The position numbers and the translations under genes are program-made. A stretch of DNA of 64,000 bases from Niastella soli (GTDB lineage: Bacteria > Bacteroidota > Bacteroidia > Chitinophagales > Chitinophagaceae), in NCBI RefSeq assembly GCF_017742245.1, contig NZ_JAGHKO010000002.1, positions 1 through 64,000 on the forward strand. The letters run 5' to 3'. The notes under the pieces are model-generated. The model was not told where the DNA came from. It saw nothing but the letters and a program-made list of their open reading frames with translations, and searched no databases. Positions 1 through 7,865 of this stretch are shown here, one piece after another (position 1 is the first letter of the stretch; the number at the start of each line of letters is the position of its first letter).

Positions 1-7
1 TAATTTA

Positions 8-51
8 CTTGAAATTATTCAAGTGCTGTTGCTTCCAAACTTTCAAAGATC
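8..51 (-). promoter_or_regulatory. Probable rRNA operon leader (boxA-like element and small hairpin)
   Basis: Read on the minus strand, positions 51-35 give GATCTTTGAAAGTTTGG, which resembles the boxA-like antitermination element found upstream of Bacteroidota 16S genes. It is followed at 23-8 by the small hairpin CTTGAATAATTTCAAG. Transcription would run off the left edge. The 16S gene itself is not in the window, so the assignment is inferred from this element and from the promoter cluster behind it. Confidence 0.5.
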
Positions 52-183
52 TTTATAATATCATGGTTTCTTTACCTCTTTCCCTTCTCACTCATCTTAT
101 TTCTAACTTCATTAACTTGCTCTTATTCTCTTCCTTTCTTCCTCTCTTTCTTTCCTCGCTTCCCTTCTTTTCGATTGGGGTTG

Positions 184-214
184 CAAAGGTAAGTGTTTCT
201 GTCATTTCACCAAA
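184..214 (-). promoter_or_regulatory. Tandem minus-strand promoter, proximal copy
   Basis: The minus strand carries TTTG (214-211), a 19-nt spacer and TACCTTTG (191-184), an exact match to the Bacteroidota -33/-7 consensus. The same block, including flanking DNA, recurs 147 bp upstream. It probably drives an rRNA operon to the left. Confidence 0.65.
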
Positions 215-330
215 TCTTTTCTCACTTTTTTCTTTTTCTTTTTTCCTTTCTAAGAGCTGATTTTCAGTGATTCATCTTGTCCTCTTTTTCTCTTCTTTCC
301 TTTTTCACTGTCCCGTTTTCGTTGGGGGTG

Positions 331-361
331 CAAAGGTAAGCGTTTCTCTCATTTCACCAAA
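331..361 (-). promoter_or_regulatory. Tandem minus-strand promoter, middle copy
   Basis: TTTG (361-358), a 19-nt spacer and TACCTTTG (338-331) lie on the minus strand. About 100 bp around it is nearly identical to the proximal copy, including the CACCCCCAACGAAAACGGG downstream segment, so the promoter block has been duplicated. Confidence 0.65.
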
Positions 362-481
362 TCTTTTCTCACTTTTTTCTTTTTCTTTTTTCCTTTCTAA
401 GAGCTGATTTTCAGTGATTCTTACTTGCTATCTTTCTAAATCTCTGCTGCTTTTTCACTGCCCCGTTTTCGTTTGGGGGTG

Positions 482-511
482 CAAAGGTAGCCGTATTTTT
501 CATTTGACAAA
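482..511 (-). promoter_or_regulatory. Tandem minus-strand promoter, distal copy
   Basis: TTTG (511-508), an 18-nt spacer and TACCTTTG (489-482) lie on the minus strand, with the same CACCCCCAAACGAAAACGGGG segment just downstream. The upstream part has diverged from the other two copies. Confidence 0.6.
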
Positions 512-559
512 ATATTTCTTCATCCTTTTTGAAAATATTGCAGGAATAGGACCTCTACT

Positions 560-1544
560 ACCCCATTTGCCGATAGTTGCTCGCAGTAAACTATCGAAGG
601 GTGCCTTACCTATGGACTGCTGAGCAGTTTCCCGATTGGACCCATCCTGTGACGGGCTTCGAAAACTGTTGTGATGACTTACCGGAAACCGGCGGGACGC
701 TTGGTAATTTCTCTCCTCGGAATTTTATTTTTTGTGTGACGGTCCGGGGAAAATGGAGGGACAGATGTTCAAAACCGGGGATGGTTTTTCTATTCCTTCG
801 CTTTTCCTCCCCGAAACCTTCTCTTTGGGCCCTCGGGCGCCGAGGTAGCAATGAGGACCCAACAAGAAGGAATTGAGGTGCTATCAAGGTACCATCAGGT
901 GGAGGCAGGTTGACCAGTTTACCAGTAGACCAGATAAAGAGCAAGGTGAATCTTGAAGGTTGAAAGGCCTCGCTAATTTTTATGAGTTCTGAAAATTCGC
1001 AAATCACTCCCCACTCACAATCCCCAATGTCCACTCACCTTCGGGTTTGCGCTTAGGCTGCCTTAGGTCTTGTTTTGCTTTTCTTCGGCATATCCCGACA
1101 AAAACACCTTGTTTCCCTTAGAGGGACCCGGACAAGTCCCGAACAAATTGTATTATAACACATCGGACATATCGAAGATTATCCCCAAAAAATAAGTCCT
1201 ATAACCGGAATGATAGCTTACTGGTAGCGAAATTGCAGCAGAATAGTAGTTTACTTGCCTGGGTATTCTCTACGGGTGCTCTGGATATGCTCTAAGGACT
1301 CTAGTCCGTATGACCATTCCCAGACAACTTCCTGACCACTATTAGACAACTATCAGGCAACTCCCCTACAGGTTGGCCCCATTCAAGCAGCTTCTTGTTT
1401 CGTCCTAAAATAGACCGAAGGAGAATAAATCGGGAAGCAACTATACCAATAGCCGGCCGGAGCTTTAGATACTTTACACTTGTGAGGGTAAAAACAGCGG
1501 GGAACTTTACAGTTTGCCAGTCACCTGCCCTTCCCGGCCGGGCA
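560..1544. other. Intergenic stretch without a convincing gene
   Basis: No reading frame here has protein-like composition. The longest open frame (606-1034, minus) starts inside repeat DNA and is arginine, proline and serine rich. The visible structure is a set of 8-bp units at 909-940 (GTTGACCA, GTTTACCA, GTAGACCA, GATAAAGA) and weaker 7-bp units near 1005-1039 (CACTCCC, CACTCAC, AATCCCC). The rest, 1040-1544, shows nothing I can name. Confidence 0.5.
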
Positions 1545-1576
1545 TAAAAAAACCCTCCCGATATTATCGGGAGGGT
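1545..1576 (-). terminator. Intrinsic terminator of the small lipoprotein gene
   Basis: On the minus strand the stem CCCTCCCGAT/ATCGGGAGGG with a 3-nt loop is followed by seven T residues. It lies 80 bp beyond the stop codon of the lipoprotein gene. A second hairpin (about 1603-1626, GGCC-TCCTG/CAGGA-GGCC) lies between them in the 3' untranslated region. Confidence 0.8.
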
Positions 1577-1656
1577 CAATTTCTTATGGCTTGCTGAAAA
1601 GGGCCATCCTGGGATCAGGACGGCCTCTAACGATTGCTTGCCATATGAAAAAAAAC

Positions 1657-1866
1657 TTATTTCTTCTTTAAAGTGTCTACTTTTTTAGTAGTGTCAACTG
1701 CAGGTGCAGGAGCAGTAGTATCAGCAGGAGCTTGAGCAGCTGTAGTATCTACAGTTGTAGCTGCAGCAGCAGTATCTGTTTTAGACTCAGTGTCTGCGCT
1801 TCCGCCATCATTACATGCTACAGCGAATAAAGAACCAATAGCTAATACTAACAACAGTTTTTTCAT
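1657..1866 (-). CDS. Small Ala/Thr/Asp-rich lipoprotein
   Basis: This 69-residue protein starts with a lipoprotein signal peptide (MKKLLLVLAIGSLFAVAC). Cys18 is the expected lipidated residue after the lipobox FAVAC. The mature part is low-complexity, built from Ala, Thr, Asp and Pro with repeated VDTT/ADTT motifs, and ends in a lysine-rich tail (KKVDTLKKK). No enzymatic motif is visible, and an envelope-attached spacer or structural role is only a guess. Proteins of this size and composition are common and unnamed in Chitinophagaceae. A strong terminator follows at 1545-1576, so the gene is monocistronic. Confidence 0.75.
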   Translation of the reverse strand: MKKLLLVLAIGSLFAVACNDGGSADTESKTDTAAAATTVDTTAAQAPADTTAPAPAVDTTKKVDTLKKK

Positions 1867-2088
1867 TGTACCGTTTTTTGTTTGTTAACAAATGATTTAT
1901 GTAGTTTAATACAGTAAACGAAGAAAGGTAACCCCGTAACCCAGGAATTTTTTATTTTTTTCTGAAAAAAGTTCAATCTTTCCGGCCGGGTTGATTTTCA
2001 ACCCCAATTTTACGAGAATGGGCCTGAATTTTACGAACTGGTTGGGTTACTTCTCCTTAAATTGAGTATTAATTAATGGTTACAAAGC

Positions 2089-2661
2089 GTGAAAATAGAT
2101 TCAACCGACGAAAAAGCACTGTTAAAAGGATTGGCACTGAACGACCGGAATTCCGTTGAGACCATATATAAGCTTTATTATAATATGGTTCAAGCGTTGA
2201 TAATCAACAACAATGGAACTGCCGACGATGCACGGGATATATTCCAGGAAACTGTAATTGTGTTGTATGAGAAGGCCAAAACCGGCTCTTTCGAATTAAC
2301 CGCCCAGCTTAAAACCTATGTTTATTCGGTTAGCCGGCGGTTATGGCTGAAAAAACTGCAACAACAACAGAAGTATCTTCCCAATGTGATAGGACTTGAG
2401 GACACGGTACCGGTGGAAGAAGAAATAGACAGCCACGGTCAGCGTAATACAGAATTCCTGATGATGGAAAAAGCATTGCTGCATCTGGGCGAACCCTGCA
2501 AAAGCTTAATAGAGGCTTTTTATTTGCAGAAGAGAAGCATGACAGATATTGCCGGCCATTTTGGATATACAAACGCTGATAACGCCAAAAATCAGAAATA
2601 CAAATGTCTGATGAGGCTTCGGAAATTATTCTTTGCCGAATTTAAAAACAACGACGTGTGA
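2089..2661 (+). CDS. ECF-type RNA polymerase sigma factor
   Basis: This 190-residue protein has the two conserved sigma-70 regions of the extracytoplasmic-function class. Region 2 spans roughly residues 20-95 (ADDARDIFQETVIVLYEKA) and region 4 roughly 127-181, with a helix-turn-helix ending in KNQKYKCLMRLRKLF. The start is GTG at 2089; the upstream ATG at 2076 is out of frame. The stop codon overlaps the ATG of the next gene (TGATG), so the two are translationally coupled. The partner is a membrane protein with an anti-sigma-like N-terminus, which suggests that this sigma factor is held at the membrane and released by an envelope signal. That signal is unknown. Confidence 0.85.
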   Translation: MKIDSTDEKALLKGLALNDRNSVETIYKLYYNMVQALIINNNGTADDARDIFQETVIVLYEKAKTGSFELTAQLKTYVYSVSRRLWLKKLQQQQKYLPNVIGLEDTVPVEEEIDSHGQRNTEFLMMEKALLHLGEPCKSLIEAFYLQKRSMTDIAGHFGYTNADNAKNQKYKCLMRLRKLFFAEFKNNDV

Positions 2662-3755
2662 TGCAAGATGTACAATTATTAGATGCTATTGAACGGTTTC
2701 TTCGGGGCGAAATGTCACCGGAAGAAATGGCTTCCTTTGAGCAACTGCGAAAAAGTAATCCGGAAGTGGATGAAAAAGTAGTGGAACACACTATGTTTTT
2801 ACAACAGATTGACCAGTTTAGCGAATGGAAGTCTTTTAAATCTACCCTGAACGACGTTCATAATCAATTGCTCGAGACGGGCGCAATAACCGAGGAAGCT
2901 CCCAAAGCTACTGTTATTCAATTGTTTCGCAAATACAAAAGGGTTATGGCTGTGGCCGCCTCAATCGCTGGTATCACTACCCTTCTTATCGCCAGCATGG
3001 CCTCTTATTACACCCAAAAGAAAACCGCCAATGATCTTCAAAGGTTAAGAAACGATTACAAATCGGAAATAACGAAAAAAGCCAACGAAGTCATTACCAA
3101 GGTACAGGAGCGCATTACCAAAGCGCCTGAAAATACCCCCGTACGTTTTGGTGGCACCGGCTTTCTGATAGATGGCAAGGGATACATTGTAACCGATGAA
3201 CACGTGGTGAATGGTGCAACCAGTGTGGTAGTCCAAAACAGCAAAGGACAGGAATTCAGGACACGTATTATATATACCAATAAAGAAACTGATGTAGCTA
3301 TTCTGAAGATCCAGGACGACGATTTCAGAAGTATAGGTCCCCTGCCCTATGGGATCCGCAAAAGCGGTACAGATCTGGGCGAACCTTTATTCATTCTGGG
3401 TTTCCCCCGCGAAGAAATTGTGTACAACGAAGGTTACATGAGTGCCAAAACCGGTTATAATGGCGACACCTTATCATTCCAGCTGGGTGTATCTGCTAAC
3501 CCGGGTAACTCTGGTGGCCCTGTATTCAATAAGAATGGTGAAGTGGTGGGTGTTATCACTGCCCGTCAAACACAGGCGGTAGGCGTTGTTTTTGCCGTTT
3601 CCTTTAAGAACATCTTCCGCAGCCTGGAAGAAGTTAAAAAGGATACCGCCTTCCAGAATATCCGTTTAACCATGAACTCTTCTATCAAAAACCTCGACCG
3701 CGTACAACAGATCAAGCGCATTGAAGAAGGCGTATTTATGGTGAAATGTTACTAA
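2661..3755 (+). CDS. Membrane-anchored trypsin-like (HtrA/S1C) protease with anti-sigma-like N-terminus
   Basis: The 364-residue product has three parts. Residues 1-90 form a cytoplasmic domain whose opening (AIERFLRGEMSPEEMASFEQ) matches the pattern at the N-terminus of Bacteroidota anti-sigma factors. Residues about 95-117 are a single membrane helix. The remaining periplasmic part is a trypsin-like serine protease with the triad His181 (TDEHVVNGA), Asp211 (TDVAILKI) and Ser284 (GNSGGPV). No PDZ domain is visible. ATG 2661 was chosen over GTG 2658 because it gives the usual TGATG coupling with the sigma gene. Inference: the protease domain senses or cleaves an envelope ligand and thereby controls the sigma factor held by the N-terminus. 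Confidence 0.8.
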   Translation: MQDVQLLDAIERFLRGEMSPEEMASFEQLRKSNPEVDEKVVEHTMFLQQIDQFSEWKSFKSTLNDVHNQLLETGAITEEAPKATVIQLFRKYKRVMAVAASIAGITTLLIASMASYYTQKKTANDLQRLRNDYKSEITKKANEVITKVQERITKAPENTPVRFGGTGFLIDGKGYIVTDEHVVNGATSVVVQNSKGQEFRTRIIYTNKETDVAILKIQDDDFRSIGPLPYGIRKSGTDLGEPLFILGFPREEIVYNEGYMSAKTGYNGDTLSFQLGVSANPGNSGGPVFNKNGEVVGVITARQTQAVGVVFAVSFKNIFRSLEEVKKDTAFQNIRLTMNSSIKNLDRVQQIKRIEEGVFMVKCY

Positions 3756-3780
3756 GAGCTATAAGCCTCAAGCTGCATGC
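3754..3780 (+). repeat. Heptad array starting on a stop codon
   Basis: Units AAGAGCT, ATAAGCC, TCAAGCT and GCATGCA follow each other with a 7-bp period, and the first overlaps the TAA of the protease gene. Related AAGC-type heptads occur at 17779 and 41451. Confidence 0.45.
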
Positions 3781-3816
3781 AAATACAGCCTGAAAGCTGA
3801 AATATATAAAGGAAAA

Positions 3817-3848
3817 GCCTCTCGAAATATCGGGAGGCTTTTTCTTTT
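3817..3848 (+). terminator. Intrinsic terminator of the sigma/protease operon
   Basis: The stem GCCTCTCGA/TCGGGAGGC (one mismatch, AATA loop) is followed by TTTTTC. It is a variant of the CCTCCCGAT hairpin at 1545 and 19232. Confidence 0.8.
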
Positions 3849-3922
3849 ATGGTGGGACTTCTATTTAGTAGTCGATGGGTTAACCTGTTGATGTTAACTG
3901 GTCAACCCATCCACTTACATAC

Positions 3923-4828
3923 TTACTTCCACAATGATGCCGGATATTCACCTGCAGCCACTAATTGCTCCAAATTGGCTTTTACTTCAGGGGCATCTTC
4001 TTTATAAGTTACGCCAAACCATTGGGCAGATGTAGGGATCACTTTTATTGTACCCTTGTTAACGTTGATGAATTTATCGCCCACAATGGGAATAAAGAAC
4101 TCTGATTTTAGGTTGGTCAGGTTTCCTTTTTCATTCAGAAACTCATTGAACAGTTTTTCAGAGTAAGGGAAGATGGAAGGTGAAAAACACCAGAAGTTCA
4201 TTGACACCTGAGAATCCATGGGCAGTTCTTTGGGTTCCTGGTCATCGTCAACGAGAATTTTACCATCTTTCTTTGCAATGTTTATACGTTCGGCAATGGC
4301 TACCAGGTCGCCATTGGCATTGGCCCGGCAAACTCCGCGGTTAACGGTACCATTGTCGCTTAATGTTTTCAGCAACTCATAGCCGATTATAGAATAGGTG
4401 TTGTCATTTACATCTTTGGTAAGAAATTTATACGCCTTTTCAAATGCATCGCGACCATAAAAATCATCGGCATTGATCACCGCAAATGGTTCATTGATGG
4501 CATCTTTAGCGCACAGTACCGCATGTGCAGTTCCCCAGGGTTTGGTGCGGTCGGCAGGCACCTGGTAACCATCTGTAAATGATTTCAGGTCCTGGTATAC
4601 ATAATCGATAGCTATTTTCCCTTTTAATGGGGGTTCTACTATGGCTTTAAAATCGTCAGCAAATTCCTTGCGGATAATAAACACCACTTTTTTAAATCCA
4701 GCGCGTATAGCATCATAAATAGAGTAATCCATGATCGTTTCACCACCGGGTCCGAATGATTGGATCTGTTTCATACTACCGTAGCGGGAAGCCATGCCTG
4801 CGGCTAAAATCAAAAGAGTTGGTTCCAT
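3923..4828 (-). CDS. Sugar-nucleotide nucleotidyltransferase family protein
   Basis: This 301-residue protein has the NTP-transferase (GT-A-like) fold signature. A nucleotide-binding loop lies at residues 7-21 (LAAGMASRYGSMKQ), with GTAHA at 99-103 and the metal-binding NADD at 119-122. Enzymes of this family join a sugar 1-phosphate to an NTP to make an NDP-sugar for cell-envelope or storage polysaccharides. The exact sugar cannot be read from the sequence, and no sugar pathway genes are adjacent. The gene stands alone and is divergent from the ACC-deaminase-like gene, with a 44-bp intergenic region that must hold both promoters. Confidence 0.75.
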   Translation of the reverse strand: MEPTLLILAAGMASRYGSMKQIQSFGPGGETIMDYSIYDAIRAGFKKVVFIIRKEFADDFKAIVEPPLKGKIAIDYVYQDLKSFTDGYQVPADRTKPWGTAHAVLCAKDAINEPFAVINADDFYGRDAFEKAYKFLTKDVNDNTYSIIGYELLKTLSDNGTVNRGVCRANANGDLVAIAERINIAKKDGKILVDDDQEPKELPMDSQVSMNFWCFSPSIFPYSEKLFNEFLNEKGNLTNLKSEFFIPIVGDKFINVNKGTIKVIPTSAQWFGVTYKEDAPEVKANLEQLVAAGEYPASLWK

Positions 4829-4872
4829 TATTGTATTTTTAAAAATTGAGCACGAAAATATAAAAATATGTG

Positions 4873-5814
4873 ATGAAAACTATGTCGGTAAATAAAGTAA
4901 TAGCACAACCTGTTGACATAAAAAAAGCAGTAGTACAGCCAGTTAACGACGATTTGCTACATAGAAAAAATGCTGCCATGGATATATTGCGACTCGATCT
5001 GATACATCCGGTCATTTCGGGGAACAAATGGTTCAAATTGAAATATCATCTCCAGGAAGCGCTGCAACAAAACAAAAAAGGCATCCTCACTTTTGGCGGG
5101 GCCTGGTCGAACCACCTGGTAGCAACCGCCCTTGCCTGTGCCCAGAACAACCTGGCCAGCATAGGTATTATTCGTGGCGAACGACCGTTCACCCTTTCGG
5201 CCACCTTACAGGAAGTGCAGGAATATGCCATGCAATTACAGTTTATTTCCCGCGCCGAATACAGTAATGAAGCTGCCATAATTCCGGTACTTCAGGAAAA
5301 ATACCCCGATTACTACATTGTTCCGCAAGGCGGACAAAGCCTCCTGGGTGTACTGGGCGCGGCTGACATAGCAGCACTCACACAAATAGAAAGTTATTCA
5401 CATATATGCTGCGCCACCGGCACCGGCACTATGCTTGCAGGTTTAGTGCACGCCGCTTTGCCTCATCAACAGGTAATTGGTATTTGCAGTCTAAAAATAC
5501 CGGATGACGAAAACAACAGTTTGAACAGTTTTGTAAAACCCTATGCAGCCAACCCAAAGCAATACACCATTTTTTACGATTATCATTTTGGCGGTTATGC
5601 CCGAAAAACGGATGAACTTGTCCGTTTTATGAATAACATTTATCAGCAACATGAGCTGCCAACCGATTTTGTATATACTGGCAAATTGCTATTCGGCGTT
5701 ATGCATCTGGTGCAAAACAATTATTTTCAACCTGGCAGTCGAATGCTGTTGGTGCATAGTGGCGGATTACAGGGAAACCGGTCGTTACCAGCCGGAACAT
5801 TAACATATCTGTAA
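4873..5814 (+). CDS. PLP-dependent ACC deaminase / D-cysteine desulfhydrase family enzyme
   Basis: This 313-residue enzyme belongs to the fold-type II PLP family. The segment HPVISGNKWFKLKYHL carries the expected PLP lysine, Lys52 counting from the ATG at 4873. It is followed by GGAWSNHLVATA (residues 75-86), the cofactor phosphate and substrate pocket signature of ACC deaminases and D-cysteine desulfhydrases. Near the C-terminus VHSGGLQGNRS is the conserved glycine-rich stretch. Homologues in Bacteroidota are usually annotated only at family level, because few residues separate ACC deaminase from D-cysteine desulfhydrase. The GTG at 4870 and ATG at 4882 are alternative starts. Confidence 0.8.
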   Translation: MKTMSVNKVIAQPVDIKKAVVQPVNDDLLHRKNAAMDILRLDLIHPVISGNKWFKLKYHLQEALQQNKKGILTFGGAWSNHLVATALACAQNNLASIGIIRGERPFTLSATLQEVQEYAMQLQFISRAEYSNEAAIIPVLQEKYPDYYIVPQGGQSLLGVLGAADIAALTQIESYSHICCATGTGTMLAGLVHAALPHQQVIGICSLKIPDDENNSLNSFVKPYAANPKQYTIFYDYHFGGYARKTDELVRFMNNIYQQHELPTDFVYTGKLLFGVMHLVQNNYFQPGSRMLLVHSGGLQGNRSLPAGTLTYL

Positions 5815-5848
5815 GTTGTAATATAAAATATCGCCGTCGCAAAACCAG

Positions 5849-5856
5849 TATATTTG
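5849..5856 (+). promoter_or_regulatory. -7 promoter element
   Basis: TATATTTG fits TAnnTTTG exactly, 46 nt before the ATG at 5902. It overlaps the longest possible start of that frame (5854), so the shorter start is correct. Confidence 0.55.
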
Positions 5857-5901
5857 CGACGCCAAATCCTTTACCACCGTATAATTCAATATTATTGGCG
5901 C

Positions 5902-6825
5902 ATGCGCAAACTGGCAGCTTTACTACTAATACTAACTTGTACCTTATATACCAATAGCTGGGCGCAGGATACGTTACCTAAGTTTTCTGTTGTAACCAAG
6001 GGAAATAAAAAAGCTATCATCAGCTGGGTGAACAACTATCCTATTGTTACTCAAATAAGTATTCAACGTTCAAAAGACAGTCTTAAGGGTTTTGTTACCA
6101 TTATGTCAATGGCCGACCCTACTGTCCCACAGAACGGTTTTGTAGATAGTAAAGCGCCGGATATGAACCAGTTTTACCGCATATTCGTGGTTAAGAACAA
6201 TGGTCAGTTCCTGTTCACTCAATCAAAAAGGCCTTTTTTCGATACCGTTAAGGTAGCTGAAAAACAACAGCCCGAGAACGCCCGCCGGGTGGTCATTTCG
6301 GAAGGTGTTTCGGAAAAACAGGCGGAGGAAATAAAAGAAAAACTGCAACCCACTACCACCACTACTACCACCACACCGCCCCCGGTGGTGGTGAAACCGC
6401 CGGAACCGGAAAAATTCTACTTTGTAAAAAAACGCGATACGCTGGTTGCTACCATCAACGCAAAAGACCTGAAGAAGTTCCGTGACTCCATGGTCACCAA
6501 AACAAAGGACACCATGGCTTTTGTAGGATTAGATACCATTGTGTTAAAACCATTTGTTCCCAAAGAAGTATACAAACCTTCCAAATTCGTTTATACTGAA
6601 AAAGATGGTAACGTAACCATTAACCTGCCTACCGCAAGCTTGCATAAATACAATATCAAATTCTTTGATATGCAGGGCATTCCCCAGTTCGATATCGATG
6701 AAATAAAAGAATCGCCCCTACTGATCGATAAGGTGAACTTCCTTCGATCGGGGTGGTATAAGTTTGAATTGTATGAGGATGGAAAGCTAAAGGAGAAACA
6801 TAGATTTTTTATACCGAAGGAATAA
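5902..6825 (+). CDS. Secreted protein of unknown function with Thr/Pro linker
   Basis: The 307-residue product begins with a signal peptide (MRKLAALLLILTCTLYTNSWAQ). The N-terminal part (about residues 22-115) looks like a fibronectin-III-type beta domain. Next comes a low-complexity linker with an uninterrupted run of eight threonines followed by prolines and valines (around residues 151-168). A C-terminal region rich in FVxKxD and KFRDSM motifs follows. I do not recognise the family. It lacks a lipobox and a T9SS sorting domain, so it is probably periplasmic. The start was set by the promoter at 5849. Confidence 0.65.
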   Translation: MRKLAALLLILTCTLYTNSWAQDTLPKFSVVTKGNKKAIISWVNNYPIVTQISIQRSKDSLKGFVTIMSMADPTVPQNGFVDSKAPDMNQFYRIFVVKNNGQFLFTQSKRPFFDTVKVAEKQQPENARRVVISEGVSEKQAEEIKEKLQPTTTTTTTTPPPVVVKPPEPEKFYFVKKRDTLVATINAKDLKKFRDSMVTKTKDTMAFVGLDTIVLKPFVPKEVYKPSKFVYTEKDGNVTINLPTASLHKYNIKFFDMQGIPQFDIDEIKESPLLIDKVNFLRSGWYKFELYEDGKLKEKHRFFIPKE

Positions 6826-6831
6826 AGGCAC

Positions 6832-6859
6832 GTGAGTTGTCAGTTGTGAGTGGTGAGTA
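6832..6859 (+). repeat. Four exact heptads (GTGAGTK family)
   Basis: GTGAGTT, GTCAGTT, GTGAGTG and GTGAGTA run without a break, beginning 6 bp after the stop codon of the secreted protein gene. An inverted counterpart lies at 7011-7038, and a terminator hairpin sits between the two. Confidence 0.75.
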
Positions 6860-6916
6860 GGAGCTCGACATTTGGGCCTCCTGATTGGTTTCAGCCTTAA
6901 AACATTTATAAAAGAT

Positions 6917-6953
6917 AGTGCCCTTATAGAAAATTTTCTTCTATAAGGGCACT
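6917..6953. terminator. Bidirectional terminator hairpin
   Basis: A perfect 15-bp stem (AGTGCCCTTATAGAA / TTCTATAAGGGCACT) with a 7-nt loop lies between the convergent genes at 5902 and 7796. A T-rich stretch follows on the plus side. Confidence 0.7.
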
Positions 6954-7010
6954 CATATTTTTAGCCTATCGTGATGTTTGAATTTTGTAGTGAGGCTGAG
7001 TAAAGGACAT

Positions 7011-7038
7011 CACTCACCACTGACAACTCACCACTCAC
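7011..7038 (-). repeat. Four heptads abutting the lipB stop codon
   Basis: On the plus strand the units are CACTCAC, CACTGAC, AACTCAC and CACTCAC. Position 7038 is also part of the lipB stop codon (TAG on the minus strand). The array is the inverted counterpart of 6832-6859, so each of the two convergent genes carries the same array in its own sense direction. Confidence 0.75.
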
Positions 7039-7796
7039 TATACCAACTCTACATCAAACACCTTCTCAAAATTCCTTTTTACTTTCTCCTTCACTTCGTT
7101 CAGGTCCAATTTTCGTCCCAGCTCTTTCTCCAATGAAGTAACCTGTTTATTCTGAATACCACAGGGAATGATATAATTGAAATACGAGAGATCGGTATTT
7201 ATATTGAAGGCAAACCCATGCATGGTGATCCAGCGGCTGCAACGAATGCCCATGGCGCAGATCTTCCGTTCCTTGCCGGGAATGGCCGCATCCAGCCATA
7301 CGCCGGTTTCGCCGGGCGAACGTTCGCCTTTCAGCCCATATTCGGCCATCGTTAAAATGATCACCTCTTCCAGGCTGCGCAGGTACCTGCCGAGATCGGT
7401 ATAGAATTTATCAAGATCAAGAATGGGATAGCCAACCAGTTGTTCTTTACCATGAAAGGTAATATCGCCGCCCCGGTTACTATAATAAAAGCTGATCCCC
7501 CTGGCGGCCCTTTCTTCCTCACTGATCAGCACATTTCCTATATCGCCGCTTTTGCCCAGCGTATATACGGGTGGGTGTTCTACAAATAACAAATAGTGAT
7601 TGGTATCAAGTACAACTCCCTCATTTTCAATCTCATCTCCGTTCGCGAGGGTACCTATCGCCGACTGCCGGTTGCGGATTGCCGACTTTACCTCCACATT
7701 CTCTTTTAACAGCTGCTCCTGCAGGTCCCAGGCGTGCCGGTACTCCATATTTCCCAGGTCCCGGAAAAGAACGGTCTGTTTATTACTGGTTTCCAT
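7038..7796 (-). CDS. lipB: Lipoyl(octanoyl) transferase LipB
   Basis: LipB moves octanoyl groups from acyl carrier protein to lipoyl domains of dehydrogenase complexes. The 252-residue protein shows the family signature RGGDITFHGKEQLVGYPILD. The catalytic lysine lies in the KICAMGIR segment and the catalytic cysteine in IIPCGI. It is longer than usual because about a dozen residues (KSAIRNRQSAIG) are inserted between the N-terminal helix and the LLFVEHPPVYTLGKS core. The DNA of that insert is a four-unit heptad array (7658-7685) matching intergenic arrays elsewhere in the window. The insertion lies before the conserved core and keeps the frame, so activity is probably kept. Confidence 0.92.
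   Translation of the reverse strand: METSNKQTVLFRDLGNMEYRHAWDLQEQLLKENVEVKSAIRNRQSAIGTLANGDEIENEGVVLDTNHYLLFVEHPPVYTLGKSGDIGNVLISEEERAARGISFYYSNRGGDITFHGKEQLVGYPILDLDKFYTDLGRYLRSLEEVIILTMAEYGLKGERSPGETGVWLDAAIPGKERKICAMGIRCSRWITMHGFAFNINTDLSYFNYIIPCGIQNKQVTSLEKELGRKLDLNEVKEKVKRNFEKVFDVELV
7658..7685 (+). repeat. Heptad array inside the lipB coding region
   Basis: TCGCCGA, CTGCCGG, TTGCGGA and TTGCCGA follow with 7-bp spacing inside lipB. The 14-mer TTGCGGATTGCCGA (7672-7685) recurs exactly at 10756-10769 between def and ruvX. On the coding strand the array encodes most of SAIRNRQSAI. Confidence 0.7.
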
Positions 7797-7839
7797 ATAG
7801 AAACAAATGTACTACTTTATACAACTCCCCCTAGTTTGT

Positions 7840-7847
7840 TACCTTTG
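7840..7847 (+). promoter_or_regulatory. -7 promoter element of rluD
   Basis: TACCTTTG lies 18 nt before the rluD ATG at 7866, in the short divergent region shared with lipB. A weak TTTA sits at about the -33 position. Confidence 0.6.
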
Positions 7848-7865
7848 CCGAAACAGTGAGACCCC

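Noticed and set aside
606..1034. A 142-codon minus-strand frame
   Set aside because: It begins in octad/heptad repeat DNA, has low-complexity Arg/Pro/Ser composition, and no promoter or family pattern.
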